Source: JACVRX01 sp963831385
GTDB taxonomy: Bacteria; Actinomycetota; Actinomycetes; Jiangellales; Jiangellaceae
Direction: 5' to 3'
NCBI GenBank assembly: GCA_963831385.1
Contig: CAWHPW010000011.1
Location: 434,001-498,000, forward strand
Length of the DNA: 64,000 nucleotides
Shown here: piece after piece, positions 17,383 to 25,799 of the stretch
How positions within the stretch are numbered: position 1 is the stretch's first letter
Layout of the letters: each line of letters opens with the position of its first letter
The notes under the pieces: generated by a model
Database searches by the model: none
The model's input: only the letters and a program-made list of their open reading frames with translations
What the model was told of the DNA's origin: nothing
Translations under genes and position numbers: made by a program

Positions 17383-19044
17383 TCAGTCGAGGTAGTCGCG
17401 CAGGACCTGGGAGCGCGACGGGTGGCGCAGCTTGCTCATCGTCTTCGACTCGATCTGCCGGATGCGCTCACGGGTCACGCCGTAGACCTTGCCGATCTCG
17501 TCCAGGGTCTTCGGCTGGCCGTCGGTGAGGCCGAACCGCATGGACACCACGCCTGCCTCACGCTCGGACAGCGTGTCCAGCACAGCGTGCAGCTGCTCCT
17601 GCAACAGGGTGAATGACACCGCCTCAGCCGGCACGATCGCTTCCGAGTCCTCGATCAGGTCGCCGAACTCACTGTCGCCGTCCTCACCGAGCGGGGTGTG
17701 CAGCGAGATCGGCTCCCGTCCGTACTTCTGGACCTCTACGACCTTCTCGGGGGTCATGTCGAGCTCCTTGGCGAGCTCCTCCGGGGTCGGCTCCCGGCCG
17801 AGGTCTTGCAGCATCTGGCGCTGGACCCGGGCGAGCTTGTTGATCACCTCGACCATGTGCACCGGGATCCGGATGGTCCTGGCCTGATCGGCCATCGCCC
17901 GGGTGATCGCCTGCCTGATCCACCATGTCGCGTACGTGGAGAACTTGTAGCCCTTGGTGTAGTCGAACTTCTCGACTGCCCGGATCAGGCCGAGATTGCC
18001 TTCTTGGATGAGGTCGAGGAACAGCATTCCGCGGCCGGTGTAGCGCTTGGCGAGTGACACCACGAGCCGGAGGTTCGCCTCCAGCAGGTGATTCTTTGCT
18101 CGCCGCCCGTCCTGGGCGATCCAGTGCAGCTCGTTGCGCAGCTTCGGCGGGAGCGCGTTCACGTCGCGCGCAAGTCTCTCCTCGGCGAAGAGCCCGGCCT
18201 CGATGCGCTTGGCGAGCTCCACCTCTTGCTCCGCATTGAGCAGGGGAACCTTGCCGATCTGCTTCAGGTAGTCCTTGACCGGGTCGGCCGTCGCACCGGC
18301 CACCGAGACCTGCTGTTCCGGCTCGTCGGCGTCGTCGGCGTCGGAGTAGATGAACCCTTCGGCTTCCTCTTTCGCCGCCACCTCCTCGGGCACGGCAACC
18401 TTTGCCAAGTCGGCCGGATTGGGCTCGACGTCTTCGAGGCTGGCGAGGTCTGCCTCGGTGAACTCGATGGCCACGTCAGCGGGTGGTTCGGCAGCGGTCC
18501 TGGCGGGCGGCGCGGCTTCGGCTTCCTTGGCCGGAGCGGCGGAAACCTCCGTCGGTTCTGGAGTCGCCGGTTCCTTCGCTGGTGTCTTCTTCGTCGATGT
18601 CTTCTTCGCCGGTTCCTGCTTGGCCGGCGCTTTTTTGGCCGACGCCTTCTTGGCGGGCGCCTTCTTGGCCGGCGCCTCCTTGGCCACCGGCTTGGTAGCG
18701 GGCTTCGTCACCGGCTTGGCAGTGCGCTTGGGGATGGCCTTCACCGCCGGCTTCACTGCCTTGGCCGGCTTCTTCCGCGACGAGACCGCGACAACCTTGC
18801 CGTCCGCGGCGATATCGGCCCGGTTCACGCTCTTCTTTGCCGAGGCCTTGCGGGGCCGGTTCAGCGGCTCGGTCGCGGAGTCGACGACAGCGGCAGTGGC
18901 CGAGGAGCGCCGGACAGCCGCGGCGGCAGTCACTCGCTGACGGTTACCGCCTGCTTTCGTGTCCACCCCGACCGACTTCTGGTTCTGCGCCATCGGCAGC
19001 TCGTGGGTCCGGGCTTGCGCTGGGCGCGACGAACTCGACGACAC
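17383..19044 (-). CDS. sigA: Principal RNA polymerase sigma factor (SigA/HrdB, sigma-70 group 1)
   Basis: A 553-residue primary sigma factor. Residues about 1-240 are an extended, low-complexity N-terminus rich in Lys-Ala-Pro (repeats such as KKAPAKKASAKKAPAK). Region 1.2 begins near DPVKDYLKQIGKVPLL (about 252). Region 2 has NLRLVVSLAKRYTGRG and the -10 recognition/melting segment GYKFSTYATWWIRQAITRA (about 366-384). Region 4 ends with TLDEIGKVYGVTRERIRQIE. The GTG start at 19044 follows GAGAGG at 6-base spacing. It directs most housekeeping transcription. The parC/parE/DUF7455 neighbourhood matches hrdB of Streptomyces. Confidence 0.97.
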   Translation of the reverse strand: MSSSSSRPAQARTHELPMAQNQKSVGVDTKAGGNRQRVTAAAAVRRSSATAAVVDSATEPLNRPRKASAKKSVNRADIAADGKVVAVSSRKKPAKAVKPAVKAIPKRTAKPVTKPATKPVAKEAPAKKAPAKKASAKKAPAKQEPAKKTSTKKTPAKEPATPEPTEVSAAPAKEAEAAPPARTAAEPPADVAIEFTEADLASLEDVEPNPADLAKVAVPEEVAAKEEAEGFIYSDADDADEPEQQVSVAGATADPVKDYLKQIGKVPLLNAEQEVELAKRIEAGLFAEERLARDVNALPPKLRNELHWIAQDGRRAKNHLLEANLRLVVSLAKRYTGRGMLFLDLIQEGNLGLIRAVEKFDYTKGYKFSTYATWWIRQAITRAMADQARTIRIPVHMVEVINKLARVQRQMLQDLGREPTPEELAKELDMTPEKVVEVQKYGREPISLHTPLGEDGDSEFGDLIEDSEAIVPAEAVSFTLLQEQLHAVLDTLSEREAGVVSMRFGLTDGQPKTLDEIGKVYGVTRERIRQIESKTMSKLRHPSRSQVLRDYLD

Positions 19045-19255
19045 AAACGACCTCTCGATGGCGGGCGATCAGGGGTATGAGCGTATGACGACACGCAACA
19101 CAACATTCTGACACGGCTCATGCTTCCCGTGCATCGCGGCTCAGCTTCCCGTCCACCGTAACCCGAGAACGGTCCAGTCGTCGGCGCCGGCCGGGTTCAC
19201 CATCGTCGAGACCACCGCGTAGATCTGCCACCGATCTGTGGTGATGGCGGCATTT

Positions 19256-19837
19256 TCACCCCTTCTGTGCCTGCTTGGCCTCGCGCTTGTAATGCCGAAC
19301 CTCGGCCAACGATTCCGCGTCGACCACGTCCGCTATCGACCGCCGCGAGCCCTCCTCGCCGTAGGTACCGGCCGCCTCACGCCAGCCGTCTGGCCGAACG
19401 TCCAGCTGCTTGCCGAGGAGAGCGACGAAGATCCGAGCCTTCTGGTCGCCGTAGCCGGGAAGTTCAGCCAGCCGCCGGCGCAGCTCTTCCCCAGAACGTG
19501 CCTCTGTCCATACCCGGGACACGTCCCCGCCGTACCGGTCGACGACGAAGGTGGCCAGCTTCTGTACCCGGGCGCCCATCGACCGCGGGTATCGGTGCAC
19601 GGCGGGTGGGCCGGTCATCAGAGCCACGAACTCATCCGGGTCGAAACGGGCGACCGCCGCCGGATTCAGGTCGTGCAAACCCATCCGCACGGCGATCGTC
19701 GACGGTCCGGTGAATGCCCATTCCATCGGAATCTGCTGGTCCAGCAGCATCCCGACGACGAGTGCGAACGGGTCTCGCGCCAGCAGCTCGTTGGCCCGCT
19801 CGTCTTGCGCGAGCCGCAATGTCGGCTCCGTGCTCAC
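19256..19837 (-). CDS. HhH-GPD-type base excision DNA repair protein
   Basis: About 193 residues, recognised as the small actinobacterial HhH-GPD family. The N-terminal ALVVGMLLDQQIPMEWAF matches the glycosylase core and LAELPGYGDQKARIFVALL is the helix-hairpin-helix region. Family members are expected to remove damaged bases. The Lys of bifunctional glycosylases is not obvious, so monofunctional activity would be the inference. The GTG start overlaps the stop of the upstream UspA gene by 4 bases, indicating coupled translation. Confidence 0.82.
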   Translation of the reverse strand: MSTEPTLRLAQDERANELLARDPFALVVGMLLDQQIPMEWAFTGPSTIAVRMGLHDLNPAAVARFDPDEFVALMTGPPAVHRYPRSMGARVQKLATFVVDRYGGDVSRVWTEARSGEELRRRLAELPGYGDQKARIFVALLGKQLDVRPDGWREAAGTYGEEGSRRSIADVVDAESLAEVRHYKREAKQAQKG

Positions 19838-20241
19838 GGCTCCTCGGCCTTGACGGCGAGCACCGGACAGGGTGCGTCGAGCAGGATCCGTTGAGCATTA
19901 CTGCCCAAGATCAACTTCCCTACCGGCGTCCGGCGGCGGAGGCCGATCACGATGAAGTCGGCGGACGTCTCCTCAGCGATGGCAATCAAATCCTCGGCGA
20001 CGTCCTGGCCGCGAACGAGCTGGCGGACCTCGGCCTCGACTCCGGCGTCGGCCAACTCCTTGCGAACCGCTTCGAGTTCGGCTTCGGACTGCACAGCTTC
20101 CTCGGAGTCGAAGTCGCGTCCGCCGCGCGCCGAGTTGACGACAATCAACCGAACTCCGCGAAGCTGAGCTTCCTGCGCGGCTCGCCGAAGCGCAGCACGG
20201 CCCTCTGCCTGGGGAATGTATCCGACGACGATCGCGGCCAT
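19834..20241 (-). CDS. Universal stress protein (UspA family)
   Basis: A 135-residue single-domain Usp. It starts with the usual strand (AAIVVGYIPQAEG) and ends with the nucleotide-binding signature G-x2-R...GLRRRTPVGKLILGSNAQ, which fits the ATP-binding G2xG9xG(S/T) pattern. These proteins bind ATP and accumulate under stress. It forms a two-gene overlapping unit with the HhH-GPD repair protein. It is divergent from the patatin gene. Confidence 0.85.
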   Translation of the reverse strand: MAAIVVGYIPQAEGRAALRRAAQEAQLRGVRLIVVNSARGGRDFDSEEAVQSEAELEAVRKELADAGVEAEVRQLVRGQDVAEDLIAIAEETSADFIVIGLRRRTPVGKLILGSNAQRILLDAPCPVLAVKAEEP

Positions 20242-20338
20242 CGCTGGCGCTCCTCTCGACCGGCCACTGCAACGTTGCGGTTTGCGGCACGGTACTCCTT
20301 TGGTCGGCCGCGCCCTATGGTCGTGGGACGATCACGCG

Positions 20339-21169
20339 GTGCCCGACGTCGCGTTCGTCCTCGGCGGAGGTGGATTGCTCGGGGCGTCCGAGGTCGGCAT
20401 GTTGCGCGCTCTGGCCGAGGCCGAGGTGCGCCCTGACCTGGTGGTCGGCACGAGCGTCGGTGCCATCAACGGAGCCGTCTTCTCCTCGGCACCGGGACGA
20501 CACGTCGTCGATCGACTGGAATCCATGTGGAGTTCGTTGTCCAGGGACGAAATCTTCGGTGGCTCCGCACTACGCAAGGTCTCGACCCTGGCCCGGACCC
20601 GCACCCACACGCACAGCAGCGAACCATTGCGGGACCTGCTGGCGAGCATGTTGGGAGAAGACCGGCTCATCGAAGATCTCGCCATTCCCTTCCAGTGCGT
20701 CGCCGCGAGCATCGAGCGGGCCGCGGAGCACTGGTTCGAACGCGGCCGGGTCGTCGAAGCCGTGCTCGCCAGCAGCGCCGTACCCGGTCTGCTTCCCCCG
20801 GTCGAAATCGATGGCGAGCACTTCTTCGACGGCGGCTTGGTCCACTCGATCCCAATCGGCCGCGCGGTGGCTCTCGGGGCTCGCACGGTGTATGTCCTCC
20901 ATGTCGGCCGCATCGAACGTCCGCTCCAGCCGCCCAGCCGGCCGTGGGAGGTTGCGATGGTGGCGTTCGAGATCGCCCGACGGCACCGGTTCGCCGCCGA
21001 CATGGCGGCGGTGCCGGACAATGTCACCGTGCACGTCCTGCCGACCGGCGACCCGGAACCACCGAAGTACGCGGACCTGTCGACGCTGAGGTATCGGGAC
21101 ACTTCACGCGTCGCCGAACGCATCCAGCTGGCACAGCAGTCGGCGGCCGCCTACCTGGCCGGTCGATAA
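20339..21169 (+). CDS. Patatin-like phospholipase (RssA-type)
   Basis: A serine acyl hydrolase of about 276 residues. The oxyanion glycine loop is FVLGGGGLLGASEVG. The nucleophile elbow is VVGTSVGAING (GxSxG) and the catalytic Asp lies in FFDGGLVHSIP (DGG). These give the Ser-Asp dyad of patatins. The start is GTG 20339 (VPDVAFVLGGGG), because the upstream frame extension precedes the family's normal beginning. It is followed 2 bp later by a membrane acyltransferase gene, so the pair may act together in phospholipid turnover; that is inference. Confidence 0.9.
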   Translation: MPDVAFVLGGGGLLGASEVGMLRALAEAEVRPDLVVGTSVGAINGAVFSSAPGRHVVDRLESMWSSLSRDEIFGGSALRKVSTLARTRTHTHSSEPLRDLLASMLGEDRLIEDLAIPFQCVAASIERAAEHWFERGRVVEAVLASSAVPGLLPPVEIDGEHFFDGGLVHSIPIGRAVALGARTVYVLHVGRIERPLQPPSRPWEVAMVAFEIARRHRFAADMAAVPDNVTVHVLPTGDPEPPKYADLSTLRYRDTSRVAERIQLAQQSAAAYLAGR

Positions 21170-21171
21170 AC

Positions 21172-22182
21172 ATGCTGCCCCCCCGTTGGCTGCGGCGAAT
21201 ACTCATCGCGCCGGCGCTGTTCATCCTTATCGCCGTTGTCCTGCTGAGCGCGCCGCTGTGGCTATTGGGCGCGGCCGCAATCTCACCGTGGCTACCTGGA
21301 CGCTGGCGGCCGCTGCGGTTCCTCTGGTTCATCGCGCTCTACGCGATCCTGGAACTCGCCGTCCTGCTCGCCCTGTTCGGCCTCTGGATCGCGTCCGGAC
21401 CCGGACTCGAGATCCATTCGCCGCGGTCTCAACGGGCGCACTACGAGTTGATGCGATGGTTCCTCCGCGTTCTCGAGTGGGAGGCCAAACGCGTGCTGGG
21501 CGTGCGGTTCGCGGTCGAGGGCCCTCCACCGTCGGAGTACCGCGACCGGCCGCTGGTCGTCATGGCCCGGCACGCCGGCCCGGGCGACTCGTTCCTCGTC
21601 GTCCACGCCCTGATGAACTGGTACGACCGCGAGCCGCGGATCGTCCTGAAGAACACGCTCCAGTGGGATCCAGCCATCGACGTCCTGCTCAACCGCCTGC
21701 CCAACCGCTTCATCGCGCCGAATCCGGGGGCTACGGGAAACGAAACCGAGCGCCACATCGCCGAGTTGGCCACCGGACTCGACCACGACGACTCGTTGGT
21801 GATCTTCCCTGAGGGAGGCAACTTCACCACGGGCCGGCGGCAGCGTGCCATTGCCAGGCTGCGCCGGGGCGGCCACCGGAAGGCCGCCTCCCGGGCCGAA
21901 CGGATGGTCAACGTCCTGCCGCCCCGGCCTGGGGGTGTCACGGCCGCCTTGCGTGCCGCCTCCGACGCCGACGCCGTATTCGTCGCACATACCGGGCTCG
22001 AGCACTTCGTCACCGTGGGAGATCTCTGGCGCGGGCTGCCAATGGATACCGAGATCAAGATGCATTGGTGGCAGGTGCCCGCCGCTGAAGTACCCCGCGA
22101 CGACGACGGCATCATCGAGTGGTTGTTCGACTGGTGGGAGATCGTCGACGAGTGGATCGGAGTGCACAAGCCGGTCCCGTAG
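21172..22182 (+). CDS. Membrane-anchored lysophospholipid acyltransferase (PlsC-like)
   Basis: About 336 residues. Two hydrophobic segments near the N-terminus (residues about 10-40 and 50-75) anchor the enzyme. The acyltransferase domain has the H-x4-D box as RHAGPGDSF and the glycine-rich motif IFPEGGNFTTG. Members transfer acyl groups from acyl-CoA or acyl-ACP to lysophospholipids. ATG 21172 is 2 bases after the patatin stop, so the two genes are almost certainly one operon. This is a different subgroup from the shorter PlsC at 45849-46565. Confidence 0.85.
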   Translation: MLPPRWLRRILIAPALFILIAVVLLSAPLWLLGAAAISPWLPGRWRPLRFLWFIALYAILELAVLLALFGLWIASGPGLEIHSPRSQRAHYELMRWFLRVLEWEAKRVLGVRFAVEGPPPSEYRDRPLVVMARHAGPGDSFLVVHALMNWYDREPRIVLKNTLQWDPAIDVLLNRLPNRFIAPNPGATGNETERHIAELATGLDHDDSLVIFPEGGNFTTGRRQRAIARLRRGGHRKAASRAERMVNVLPPRPGGVTAALRAASDADAVFVAHTGLEHFVTVGDLWRGLPMDTEIKMHWWQVPAAEVPRDDDGIIEWLFDWWEIVDEWIGVHKPVP

Positions 22183-22231
22183 TCCCAGTCGCGGGTTCCG
22201 GCCCTGCAACCATGGCCCAGTGGGCGCGAGG

Positions 22232-23524
22232 GTGCGAACGGAGCCCAGCGTGCTCCACCTCGACCTCGACGCCTTCTATGCCGCCGTAGAGCAGAGGGAC
22301 AAGCCTTCACTACGCGGCCGGCCGGTCGTGGTGGGAGGCCTGGGTCCGCGGGGTGTCGTGTCCACGGCGTCGTATGAAGCCCGTAGGTACGGTGTGCGGT
22401 CGGCGATGTCGATGGCCGAGGCGCGGCGACGTTGTCCGCACGCGGCGTTCCTTGCGGGCCGATTCGGGGCGTATCACGAGACGAGTGAGATCGTTCTGGC
22501 CGCCTTGCGGGACCTGTCCCCGCTGGTCGAGCCGCTGTCCCTGGACGAGGCGTTCGTCGACCTTGCCGCTGGGCCGCCTCGCGACCTGTCCAGCGCAGGC
22601 GTCCGGGTCATCGCCGACGGTCTCCGCCGGGACATCGTCGAGGTCACCCGCCTGACAGCCAGCGTCGGCGCCGCTACGTCGAAGCTATTGGCCAAGATCG
22701 CATCCGAACAGGCGAAACCCGACGGCGTGCTGATCGTCGAGCCCGGCACCGAACTCGACGTCCTCCGCCCGCTGCCGGTCCGCGCGCTGTGGGGAGTCGG
22801 ACCGGCGACTGCATCCCGGTTGACCCGGCTGGGTGTGCGGACCGTCGGCGACCTGGACCGGATCACGCAGAGCGAACTGGTCGATTTGTTGGGCGAGGCG
22901 CACGGTCAGTCCCTCTACCGGCTGGCCAGAGCCGACGACCCCCGTCCGGTTTCCGCCGAACGCGAGTCCAAGTCCGTCAGCGTGGAGGACACCTTCGACC
23001 GCGATATTGCCGATCCAGCTCTGCTGGCAGCGCTGGTCGGGAGGTTGTCCACCAGGGTCGCAGCACGGCTCGGACGGGCCGGCCTTTCCGGACGGACGAT
23101 CACGCTCAAGGTCCGGCTGTACGACTTCGCAACGCTGTCCAGGTCGGTGACCCTGCCCGCGCCGACCGACGATGCGACCGTCATCGAGCGGCTGGCCGCA
23201 CGCTTGCTTCGCGAGGTCGACACGACCGGCGGCATTCGACTACTGGGGGTCGGCGTGTCTGGATTGGCCGACTGGGTGCAGCGGGACCTGTTCGCCGATC
23301 CGGACCCGGTGCCTTCACCAGAGCAGCCAGACGCTGCGGAGCAGGTCGACCTGGCCCGTCAGTGGGTGGCGGGGATGGATGTGGTGCACCGCCAGCACGG
23401 CCCCGGGTGGGTCTGGGGCAGTGGACGCGGGCGGGTCACCGTCCGCTTCGAAACAGCTGACACCGGTCCCGGCCCGGTTCGGACCTTCGCCGACGACGAC
23501 CCCGATCTGACACCCCGCACGTGA
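22232..23524 (+). CDS. dinB: DNA polymerase IV (Y family)
   Basis: An error-prone translesion polymerase of about 430 residues. Active-site carboxylates lie in LHLDLDAFYAAVEQ (first Asp) and PLSLDEAFVDL (Asp-Glu, about 106). The helix-hairpin-helix (LWGVGPATASRLTRLG) and the little-finger domain follow. The C-terminus is longer than in E. coli DinB and ends in an acidic tail with FADDDPDL. There is no obvious beta-clamp QLxLF motif, though QRDLFAD near residue 350 is a candidate. GTG 22232 is chosen; GTG 22250 has a better GGAG but begins directly at the first strand. No LexA site is seen upstream. Confidence 0.93.
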   Translation: MRTEPSVLHLDLDAFYAAVEQRDKPSLRGRPVVVGGLGPRGVVSTASYEARRYGVRSAMSMAEARRRCPHAAFLAGRFGAYHETSEIVLAALRDLSPLVEPLSLDEAFVDLAAGPPRDLSSAGVRVIADGLRRDIVEVTRLTASVGAATSKLLAKIASEQAKPDGVLIVEPGTELDVLRPLPVRALWGVGPATASRLTRLGVRTVGDLDRITQSELVDLLGEAHGQSLYRLARADDPRPVSAERESKSVSVEDTFDRDIADPALLAALVGRLSTRVAARLGRAGLSGRTITLKVRLYDFATLSRSVTLPAPTDDATVIERLAARLLREVDTTGGIRLLGVGVSGLADWVQRDLFADPDPVPSPEQPDAAEQVDLARQWVAGMDVVHRQHGPGWVWGSGRGRVTVRFETADTGPGPVRTFADDDPDLTPRT

Positions 23525-23613
23525 TCGCGCCGGCAGGAGCCAGCTCCGCCCGCGGCCGACTACGTCGGCCGTTCACGCCCACCACACCCGAGCCGACCCC
23601 TGCCGGCGCGATC
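23523..23613. repeat. Nested inverted repeats between dinB and mprA
   Basis: The outer arms are perfect over 15 bp: GATCGCGCCGGCAGG (23523-23537) and CCTGCCGGCGCGATC (23599-23613). Inside is a second perfect hairpin, CGGCCGAC (23553-23560), TAC, GTCGGCCG (23564-23571). The left arm begins within the last bases of dinB. There is no T-run, so this would be a factor-dependent or GC-stem terminator, or a cruciform element. It lies 17 bp upstream of the first TCTCAG repeat before mprA. Confidence 0.6.
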
Positions 23614-23629
23614 CCGCTGGGCCTGACTC

Positions 23630-23648
23630 TCTCAGGCTGGTCTCAGCC
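23630..23648 (+). promoter_or_regulatory. Putative MprA box upstream of mprA
   Basis: Two copies of TCTCAG at 23630-23635 and 23641-23646, spaced exactly 11 bp (one helical turn), 24 bp before the mprA ATG. The mycobacterial MprA site is a 19-bp region with two 8-bp direct repeats, which this arrangement fits. The same repeat with the same 11-bp spacing occurs before pepD (25761-25779), which points to autoregulation of the system. Confidence 0.7.
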
Positions 23649-23669
23649 GGCGCGGGCACACTGAGCACC

Positions 23670-24350
23670 ATGCGTGTCCTCGTGGTCGACGACGACCCGG
23701 CAGTGCGCGAGTCGCTCCGCAGATCACTGGCGTTCAACGGCTATCAGGTCGAGCTGGCCGAAGACGGCGAGCACGCATTGCGCATGGTCGCGGCCACACA
23801 TCCCGATGCGGTGGTCCTGGACGTGATGATGCCGCGATTGGACGGGCTGGCGGCCTGCCGGGCCCTGCGCGCCGCCGGTGACGACGTGCCGGTCCTCATG
23901 CTCACTGCGCGCGACGAGGTGAGCGATCGGGTCGCTGGACTCGACGCTGGTGCCGACGACTACCTGCCGAAGCCGTTTGCTCTCGAGGAGCTGCTCGCCC
24001 GACTGCGGGCGCTGTTGCGTCGAATCGGACCGGCGGAATCCCGTTCGGTTCTGCGCCTTGCTGACCTGTCGCTCGACCCGGTCAGCCGCGATGTGACGCG
24101 CGGCGAACGCTCGTTGCGGCTCACCCGGACCGAGTTCTCGCTGCTCGAGCTGCTGTTGCGACATCCCCGCCAGGTGCTGCCCCGCGAACGCATCCTCGAG
24201 GAGGTGTGGGGCTACGACTTCCCGACCACCGCCAACTCGTTGGAGGTCTACGTCGGCTACCTGCGGCGCAAGACCGAAGCCGAGGATGAGCCGCGGCTGA
24301 TCCACACCGTCCGTGGCGTCGGCTATGTCGCCCGTGAGACCCCACCGTGA
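23670..24350 (+). CDS. mprA: Two-component response regulator, OmpR family (MprA-like)
   Basis: 226 residues. The receiver domain has the acidic pocket VVDDDPA, phosphoacceptor Asp51 in VVLDVMMPRLDG, and the Lys in DDYLPKPFALEEL. A winged-helix DNA-binding domain (about 130-225) ends with LIHTVRGVGYVARE. Its closest recognisable counterpart is MprA of mycobacteria, supported by the mprB and pepD genes that follow in the same order. It should control envelope-stress genes, probably itself and pepD through the TCTCAG repeats. Translation is coupled to mprB by a GTGA overlap. Confidence 0.92.
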   Translation: MRVLVVDDDPAVRESLRRSLAFNGYQVELAEDGEHALRMVAATHPDAVVLDVMMPRLDGLAACRALRAAGDDVPVLMLTARDEVSDRVAGLDAGADDYLPKPFALEELLARLRALLRRIGPAESRSVLRLADLSLDPVSRDVTRGERSLRLTRTEFSLLELLLRHPRQVLPRERILEEVWGYDFPTTANSLEVYVGYLRRKTEAEDEPRLIHTVRGVGYVARETPP

Positions 24351-25759
24351 CTAGTGTGCGGACCCGCCTCGCGAGGCAGCCGCTGCGGAGCAGGGTCGGT
24401 GTGCTCGCTGCGCTCGGCGTCGGGCTGGCTGTGCTGCTCACGGCCACCGCCGCGTACATCACGGTACGCATGCAATTGACGCGCAGCGTCGACGACAGCC
24501 TGTTGGACCGGGCCCGGCAGGCAGTGGCGACGCAGCTCGGTGACCCGACGGAGCTGGGACGGGTGCCGTCGGAACCGATCGTCCTCGCCGACGTGCGGTT
24601 CTCTCTCGTCCGTGCCGACGGCGCGGCGTTCGTTGCCCGCGGCGACGACGCCGACCCGTCGTGGGGGGAACCGGAGATCGCCGTCGCACAAGGCAGGCAG
24701 ACCCAGAGCGTCCGAACCGTCACGACGAACGGAGACTCGTACCGCGTCGTGGCCGTGCCGGCCGGTCCGGGACATGCCCTCGTGCTCGGCCAATCGACGT
24801 CGACGGTCGACCGGGTCTTGCGCACCCTGGGGCTGGTTTCGCTTGGGGCCGGTGCGGTGGGCATCGCGCTGGCCGCCTGGGCGGGAGCATCGATCGCACG
24901 CACGAGCCTTCGACCAGTTGAGCGTCTGACCGCCGCAGCCGAACGCGTGGCGGCAACGGGCCGGCTCGACCCAATTGAAGTCGAGGGCAACGACGAGATT
25001 GCCCGGCTGGCCCACGCATTCAACGCGATGCTCACCGCACTCGACGAAGCCCAGCTCCAGCAGCGCCGGCTGGTCGCCGACGCGGGCCACGAGCTGCGTA
25101 CGCCGCTGACCAGCCTGCGCACCAACATCGACCTGCTGGCTCAGAGCGACCGCGAGGGTGGGCTCGATCCCGCCGAGCGGGCGGGGCTGCTGGCCGACGT
25201 GCAGGCCCAGCTGGAAGAGCTCACCACTCTGGTGACCGACTTGATGGAGCTCTCCCGGGAAGATCCGCCGGCCGATACCCGCGAGGCGTTCGACCTGGCC
25301 GACATTGTCCGCGACGCCATGACCAGAGTCCGCCGGCGAGCACCGGAGGTCATGCTGTCGGCGGACCTCCAGCCGTGGCCGGTCGAAGGTGACCCGCAGC
25401 TCCTCGGCCGAGCGGTCACCAATCTGCTCGACAACGCGGCCACCTGGAGCCCGCCGGGCGGCACCGTCAGCGTGACGTTGCGGGACGGCACAATCGAGGT
25501 TTGTGACGAAGGGCCCGGTATCGCAGCCGCTGACCTGCCGCATGTGTTCGAACGGTTCTACCGCTCCGTGGAGGCCCGCGGCCGACCCGGCTCCGGCCTG
25601 GGCCTCGCCATCGTGCAGGCGGCCGCCGACCGGCACGGCGGAACAGTGCACGCAGACGGTTCACCAGGCGGCGGAGCCCGGCTGACCATGACCATTCCCG
25701 GCGCCGCCGTCGAGGTGCCCCGTGAGCCGGCGACCGGTTCTTCGTCGGCTCTTGCCTGA
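24347..25759 (+). CDS. mprB: Two-component sensor histidine kinase (MprB-like)
   Basis: A 470-residue membrane kinase. The first transmembrane segment is at about 18-40 and the second at about 160-185, separated by an extracytoplasmic sensor region of about 120 residues. A HAMP linker follows. The phosphorylated His is His248 in ADAGHELRTPLTSLRTN. The ATPase boxes are N (VTNLLDNAATWSPPGG), G1 (CDEGPGI) and G2 (GSGLGLAIVQAAADRHGG). The GTG start overlaps the mprA stop. In mycobacteria MprB senses envelope perturbation and can be restrained by chaperones; the same input is inferred here. Confidence 0.92.
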   Translation: MTSVRTRLARQPLRSRVGVLAALGVGLAVLLTATAAYITVRMQLTRSVDDSLLDRARQAVATQLGDPTELGRVPSEPIVLADVRFSLVRADGAAFVARGDDADPSWGEPEIAVAQGRQTQSVRTVTTNGDSYRVVAVPAGPGHALVLGQSTSTVDRVLRTLGLVSLGAGAVGIALAAWAGASIARTSLRPVERLTAAAERVAATGRLDPIEVEGNDEIARLAHAFNAMLTALDEAQLQQRRLVADAGHELRTPLTSLRTNIDLLAQSDREGGLDPAERAGLLADVQAQLEELTTLVTDLMELSREDPPADTREAFDLADIVRDAMTRVRRRAPEVMLSADLQPWPVEGDPQLLGRAVTNLLDNAATWSPPGGTVSVTLRDGTIEVCDEGPGIAAADLPHVFERFYRSVEARGRPGSGLGLAIVQAAADRHGGTVHADGSPGGGARLTMTIPGAAVEVPREPATGSSSALA

Positions 25760-25760
25760 C

Positions 25761-25779
25761 TCTCAGCGTCTTCTCAGCC
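25761..25779 (+). promoter_or_regulatory. Putative MprA box upstream of pepD
   Basis: TCTCAG at 25761-25766 and again at 25772-25777, an 11-bp period identical to that before mprA, 21 bp upstream of the pepD start. It lies immediately after the mprB stop, so pepD probably has its own MprA-responsive promoter in addition to readthrough. Both copies also share the flanking CCGG after the second repeat. Confidence 0.7.
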
Positions 25780-25799
25780 GGACTAGGCAAGCTGTCGCC

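Noticed and set aside
18600..18780. Tandem DNA repeat inside sigA as a separate feature
   Set aside because: The repetition encodes the Lys-Ala-Pro tail of the sigma factor and is not an independent element.
22183..22231. LexA site upstream of dinB
   Set aside because: No TCGAAC-N4-GTTCGA-like palindrome is present; the only convincing site in the window is at 32651-32666.
24323..25651. 442-residue open frame antisense to mprB
   Set aside because: Lies wholly within the histidine kinase gene and shows no motif; Gln/Arg/Gly-rich shadow.
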